This document shows, one piece after another, positions 5,767-9,462 of a stretch of 9,462 nucleotides of DNA (positions within the stretch are counted from its first letter, which is position 1; each line of letters begins with the position of its first letter). The stretch spans positions 1-9,462 of the forward strand of contig DGXB01000102.1 of NCBI GenBank assembly GCA_002396205.1. Reading direction: 5' to 3'. Position numbers and translations under genes: made by a program. Under the pieces are notes generated by a model. That model ran no database searches. It had not been told where the DNA came from and was given only the letters and a program-made list of their open reading frames with translations. The DNA comes from Bacteroidales bacterium UBA4243 (GTDB lineage: Bacteria; Bacteroidota; Bacteroidia; Bacteroidales; F082).

Positions 5767-8700
5767 TTATTTCGCCCAACGGTAAAGGATTTCGATGGGA
5801 TGGACGGCATGAACGCCTGTGCCATCGAGGATTTGCTGGCGGCAGGATGTGCCTGGGGCCGAAACGATGCAGGGCGTGATGCCATCGGCAATGGACACGG
5901 CTTTGCGAACCGTTGGGAACAGCACCATCTCGCCAATGGCCAACGAGGTTTGGTAATGCTCTTTCTCGTAGCCAAACGAGCCGGCCATGCCGCAGCAGCC
6001 GCTTGGAATGACGTGTATTTTGGCGTTTTGCAGCAATCGCAACGCCTTGACAGTCTTCTCGGTGCCCACCAAGGCTTTCTGGTGGCAGTGGCCATGGAGC
6101 CAAATCTCGACCGCATCGGCCTTGAAGTCGTTGGCTGAGATGCGTCCTTCGGCCATCTCTCGGACAATAAATTCATCAAAAAGCAAGGCGTTTTTGGCCA
6201 ATTGTTGGGCTTCGTGTCGCAGTTCGGGTGGTACCAAGTCGGGGTATTCGTCGCGGAAGCTGAGGATGCACGATGGCTCAATGCCGACCAAGGGAGTTTG
6301 CTCCGAAACCTTGTTTTTCAGCAGGTTGAAGTTCTTCAAGGCGAACTTCTTGGCCAATTTCAGGTTGCCTTTCGAGATGGCGGCGCGACCGCTTTCAACG
6401 TGTTTCGGAATTTCCACTTCGTAGCCCAAACGCAGGAGTAGCTTTGCAAAGGTAAGGCCCAATTCGGCTTCTTGGAAGTTGGTGAACTCGTCGGCGAAGA
6501 GCAGGACTTTGCCTTTGGTGGCGATGGCCTTTTGCTTGCGGCATTCGTGCTTGACGGTGGTGCGCATCGTCACGCGGCTGAGGGTTGGGATGTCGCGCTC
6601 GGTTGAGAATTGGATGATTCGTTTGATGATATTGGACGACGGTTTCCACGACGCGAAGAGGTTATAAATCGGCCAAACGATATGCCCGAGTTGTTCCACC
6701 GTGGCCATCCGCGAAACGGCAAACGAACGCAAGGGCATCCCGCTGACGTCGTATTTGTGTTGCAGGATCTCGGAGCGTAGCCTTGTCATGTCGACGTTCG
6801 ACGGGCACTCGCTGCGGCAGCCTTTGCAGGCCAAACAGCTGTCCAAGACTTCTGCCAACTCTTTGGATTTCAGGATGTTTTTCCTTGTCACGAATTGCGT
6901 CTCGCAGTTCGAAGGATTGTTTTTTTCAAATTGCGGGACGCAATTTGCGACAGCGAAGGCCTCGCTCCCCCACCCTCTCGTCAGGATTTCGCGGAGCACA
7001 TTGGCTCTGGCGCGGGTGGCTTTGGTCTCGTCGCCACTTACTTTAAAGGCTGGACAGAGTGTGCCGCCAATGAGGTTCGACTTGCGGCAGTCGCCGGCGC
7101 CGTTGCATTGCTCGATGCTGCACATCAGGGCGTGGAGCTGGGTTTTGGCTCCCGTGGCGCCCTCGATTTTGCATTCGTCGAAGGCGGCTTTCCAATTGTA
7201 ATATGTTGTACTCTCGCCTAAAACTTTTGCTATGGCGTATGGCTGCCCGACCTCAAAACGCAACATGCTGTCCATCGGCAGCGTGTCGACGATCTTGTGG
7301 AGGTTGAAGACTTGCAGTGGGTCCCAGCAGCGTTTGAGGTCTTGCATCATGGCGTAGACCTCATCGCCATACATCAGTTGGATGAACTCGCCGCGCAGCC
7401 TTCCGTCGCCGTGTTCGCCGCTGAGCGAGCCTTTGTATTTCTTGACCAAGAGGGCGGTTTGGTGGGCCACCTCCCGGAATTTGCGCAAACCTTCCGCTTC
7501 CTTGATATTAATGATGGGCCGCAGATGCAGTTCGCCCGTGCTGATATGGGCATGGTAGACGCAGCTCAGGCCCAATCTTTCAAGCATTTCGGCGAAGTCG
7601 GCCATATAGGCGGGCAACTTCTCGGGAGCGACGGCGGTGTCTTCGATGACGCCGATGGGTTTGGCATCGCCTTTCATGCCGGTCAAGAGGCCCAAACCAG
7701 CCTTGCGCAGGCTCCACACCTTACTGATTTCATCGCCATAAACGCGGGAACAAGCATAAACCAAATGTTCTTCGTTGTTGATCAAGGCTTTCTCAAGTTG
7801 GTCGGCAATTGTGTCGATTTCTTCTCTCGTCTCACCGCGCAGCTCGATGATGAGGATGGCGGCTGGGGCGCCTTCAACGAAGAAACGGTTTTTCTGTTGC
7901 TCAACATTCTGTTTGCTGAGCTCCAATATGTTGCGGTCCATCAGCTCGACGGCTGAAGGATGGAATTTGAGCGCGACTAAATTTCCCAAAAAGCTCTTTT
8001 GCAATGTGTCGCAATGGGCGCAAACCACCATCTTCTCCTTGGGTGGCAAGGGGTCGAGGTCGACTTTGATTTCAGTGATGAAGGCCAAGGTGCCTTCGCT
8101 GCCGGCTAATAGTTTGCAGAGGTTGATGGTGCGTTGTTCGATGGGCTTGGCTTCATTATGCAGGTCCTCAATCACTTCGTCGATGGCATAGCCGCACGAG
8201 CGACGACGCAGGCTTTTGTCGGGATAGTTCTCTTCGATTAATCGGACGGTTTTCTCGTCCAACGCCCAGCGGATGAGTTGGGCGTAGATGCGTTGGATTA
8301 ATGTATCGGTATCGCTTTCCCAAAAACGGGATCCAAAGCGCTCCTCCAGCTCCTTGATGGTGTAGGTCTTGAAGATCTCAACGCTGCCATCGCAAAGCAC
8401 GCCTCGGGCTTCGATGACGTGGTGTCGCGTGCTGCCGTAAACCAAGGAATGCGAGCCGCACGAGTTGTTGCCAAACATTCCCCCTATGCAGCAGCGGTTG
8501 CTGGTCGAGGTCTCGGGGCTGAAGAAGAGGCCGTAGGGTTTCAGGGCAAGGTTGAGTTCGTCCAAAACAACGCCTGGCTGCACCCTCGCCCAACGCTCTT
8601 CCTCGTTGATTTCCAGTATCTTCTTGAAATGCTTGCTGATGTCGACCACGATGCCACTGCCCACCACCTGCCCGGCGATGGAAGTGCCGCCCGCCCTTGG

Positions 8701-8856
8701 GATGAGATGCGTTTCCCTCTCGCGGGCTATATTAATAAGGTCGATGATGTCGGCCTCGTTTTCGGGGTAGGCCACGCCTTGTGGCACCTCACGATAGGCC
8801 GAGGCATCGGTGGCGTAGGCGATGCGGTGGAGGGGGTCGGTGAGCAGGGTGTACAT
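5767..8856 (-). CDS. FAD and Fe-S D-2-hydroxyacid dehydrogenase (YdiJ/GlcD-GlcF fusion type)
   Basis: Oxidises a D-2-hydroxyacid (D-lactate, glycolate or D-2-hydroxyglutarate class) and passes electrons through Fe-S centres. The 1029 residues match E. coli YdiJ (about 1018), to which the layout is closest. FAD-binding domain: PRAGGTSIAGQ (53-63), IGGMFGNNSCGS (124-135), GSEGTLAFITEI (252-263). Substrate/FAD cap: YHAHISTGELHLRP (434-447) and SGEHGDGRLRG (479-489). Fe-S part: Cys579, 584, 590 and 601 (first cluster pattern) and CLACKGCRSECP (674-685). C-terminal cysteine-rich domain: GIEPSC (858-863), HGHCHQ (921-926), GCCGMAGSFGYE (953-964) and GTSCR (1002-1006). Residues 635-657 are an unusual insert encoded by a palindromic DNA element. 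ATG 8856 is 6 bases after the CapD-like stop, so the two are probably co-transcribed. The exact substrate cannot be decided from sequence. Confidence 0.93.
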   Translation of the reverse strand: MYTLLTDPLHRIAYATDASAYREVPQGVAYPENEADIIDLINIARERETHLIPRAGGTSIAGQVVGSGIVVDISKHFKKILEINEEERWARVQPGVVLDELNLALKPYGLFFSPETSTSNRCCIGGMFGNNSCGSHSLVYGSTRHHVIEARGVLCDGSVEIFKTYTIKELEERFGSRFWESDTDTLIQRIYAQLIRWALDEKTVRLIEENYPDKSLRRRSCGYAIDEVIEDLHNEAKPIEQRTINLCKLLAGSEGTLAFITEIKVDLDPLPPKEKMVVCAHCDTLQKSFLGNLVALKFHPSAVELMDRNILELSKQNVEQQKNRFFVEGAPAAILIIELRGETREEIDTIADQLEKALINNEEHLVYACSRVYGDEISKVWSLRKAGLGLLTGMKGDAKPIGVIEDTAVAPEKLPAYMADFAEMLERLGLSCVYHAHISTGELHLRPIINIKEAEGLRKFREVAHQTALLVKKYKGSLSGEHGDGRLRGEFIQLMYGDEVYAMMQDLKRCWDPLQVFNLHKIVDTLPMDSMLRFEVGQPYAIAKVLGESTTYYNWKAAFDECKIEGATGAKTQLHALMCSIEQCNGAGDCRKSNLIGGTLCPAFKVSGDETKATRARANVLREILTRGWGSEAFAVANCVPQFEKNNPSNCETQFVTRKNILKSKELAEVLDSCLACKGCRSECPSNVDMTRLRSEILQHKYDVSGMPLRSFAVSRMATVEQLGHIVWPIYNLFASWKPSSNIIKRIIQFSTERDIPTLSRVTMRTTVKHECRKQKAIATKGKVLLFADEFTNFQEAELGLTFAKLLLRLGYEVEIPKHVESGRAAISKGNLKLAKKFALKNFNLLKNKVSEQTPLVGIEPSCILSFRDEYPDLVPPELRHEAQQLAKNALLFDEFIVREMAEGRISANDFKADAVEIWLHGHCHQKALVGTEKTVKALRLLQNAKIHVIPSGCCGMAGSFGYEKEHYQTSLAIGEMVLFPTVRKAVSIADGITPCIVSAPGTSCRQQILDGTGVHAVHPIEILYRWAK
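6886..6952. repeat. In-frame palindromic element inside the dehydrogenase gene
   Basis: Two 21-base hairpins, each with 9-base arms: 6891-6911 (CGAATTGCG and CGCAGTTCG, one mismatch) and 6927-6947 (CAAATTGCG and CGCAATTTG, perfect). They are inverted copies of each other; with flanks, the 26-base ends 6886-6911 and 6927-6952 match as inverted repeats at 21 of 26 positions (TGTC ... GACA). They are separated by 15 bases holding a seven-T run. The element is translated as residues 635-657 of the dehydrogenase without breaking the frame. No other copy was seen in the window. Confidence 0.75.
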
Positions 8857-8862
8857 CTTCGG

Positions 8863-9462
8863 TTATTTGTCCAATGTGCTGAAAACACTGTTATTGCTCT
8901 TGAATTCCGGCACGATGACCTTCATTTGTGCCACGATCTTCATCGGGTCGCAGGTCTCCAGTTCGTCGTGGAGTTTGGCAATCATGTCGTCCACTTCGGC
9001 GGCTTCGTATTTGCGCACGATGGCGTGCATAATCTTCTCATTATCAGTCTTGATGGTGTTCTCTTCGTTGGCCAAAACCTCTTCGTAGAGCTTCTCGCCA
9101 GGGCGCAGTCCCGTCTCGATGATTTCGATTTCGGGGCGGTGGGCCAGTTTGCGCATCTTTTCGGCGAGGTCCCAAATGCGGACTTTTTCGCCCATGTCGA
9201 ACACGAAGATGTCGCCGCCTTCGCCGATGGAACCGGCTTCGAGCACGAGGCTGCAGGCTTCGGGGATGGTCATGAAGTAGCGCGTGATGCGGCGGTCGGT
9301 CACCGTAATCGGGCCGCCCTTCTCGATTTGCTTGCGGAACAGCGGCACCACCGAGCCGTTCGAGCCAAGCACGTTGCCGAAGCGCGTGGTGATGAACTTG
9401 GTGTTGCCCTTGCGGCTTTGCGTGTAAATCTCGGCGATGCGCTTGGTGGCGCCCATCACGTT
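8863..9462 (-). CDS. CapD/FlaA1-like nucleotide-sugar 4,6-dehydratase or epimerase, C-terminal part
   Basis: The last 199 residues of a polysaccharide biosynthesis CapD-family protein (extended short-chain dehydrogenase fold); the start lies beyond the right edge. The family acts on UDP-GlcNAc-type sugars as 4,6-dehydratase or epimerase, and long forms carry four N-terminal membrane helices; whether this one does cannot be seen. Visible in order: NVMGATKRIAEIY (just after where the Tyr-x3-Lys catalytic motif should be, outside the window), TTRFGNVLGSNGSVVPLF, GPITVTDRRITRYFMTIPEA (substrate-binding stretch), GEKVRIWDLAEKM, and TGLRPGEKLYEE, all typical of CapD/WbpM/FlaA1. The C-terminal tail ends in VPEFKSNNSVFSTLDK, as in Bacteroidota members. 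It stops at TAA 8865-8863, 6 bases before the dehydrogenase ATG. It fits the polysaccharide theme of the genes further left. Confidence 0.93.
   Translation of the reverse strand, partial: NVMGATKRIAEIYTQSRKGNTKFITTRFGNVLGSNGSVVPLFRKQIEKGGPITVTDRRITRYFMTIPEACSLVLEAGSIGEGGDIFVFDMGEKVRIWDLAEKMRKLAHRPEIEIIETGLRPGEKLYEEVLANEENTIKTDNEKIMHAIVRKYEAAEVDDMIAKLHDELETCDPMKIVAQMKVIVPEFKSNNSVFSTLDK

Noticed and set aside
5742..6281. Minus-strand open frame of 179 residues in another frame
   Set aside because: Overlaps the motif-rich C-terminal domain of the dehydrogenase (HGHCHQ, GCCGMAGSFGYE) in a different frame.
7297..7956. Plus-strand open frame of 219 residues
   Set aside because: Antisense to the FAD domain of the dehydrogenase, with no independent features.

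Overview
The window looks like a Bacteroidales (Bacteroidota) chromosome. Three things point there: a promoter that fits the Bacteroidota consensus exactly (TTG, 19 bases, TAnnTTTG), genes mostly without Shine-Dalgarno sites, and protein families typical of that order. It carries one side of a surface-polysaccharide or glycoconjugate locus. All eight protein genes lie on the minus strand and are read from the right edge to the left. A tRNA-Asn, cut by the left edge, faces them on the plus strand.

Layout in transcription order (right to left): the C-terminal end of a CapD/FlaA1-like nucleotide-sugar dehydratase or epimerase (8863-9462, cut by the window edge); 6 bases later a 1029-residue FAD and Fe-S D-2-hydroxyacid dehydrogenase of the YdiJ type (5767-8856); a 118-base gap with a clear promoter (5726-5755); a DUF3298-like lipoprotein (4914-5648); mannose-1-phosphate guanylyltransferase, manC (3831-4883); a family 2 glycosyltransferase (3076-3834); a GNAT/FemAB-like acyltransferase (2270-3076); a small membrane phosphoglycosyl transferase (1681-2283); and a multi-spanning GT-C-type glycosyltransferase (191-1674, reading frame broken). 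From manC onward the genes overlap or are 6 bases apart, so they are very probably one operon. It ends in a minus-strand hairpin terminator at 132-159, back to back with the plus-strand terminator of the tRNA at 83-118.

Inferred working: ManC makes GDP-mannose. The CapD-type enzyme modifies a UDP-sugar. The phosphoglycosyl transferase loads the first sugar phosphate on undecaprenyl phosphate. The GT2 enzyme adds a sugar. The GNAT-like protein may acylate a sugar or attach an amino-acid-like group. The GT-C protein probably moves a lipid-linked sugar on the periplasmic side. The dehydrogenase and the lipoprotein have no evident part in this.

Most notable points: (1) the GT-C gene is out of frame at a run of seven T (370-376); adding one base restores a sensible 494-residue protein that stops just before the terminator. 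(2) A 67-base palindromic element is inserted in frame in the dehydrogenase, between its two Fe-S motifs, and reads through as 23 residues. (3) The phosphoglycosyl transferase has Asp-Cys where the family has its catalytic Asp-Glu pair. I did not find a clearly new multi-gene system.
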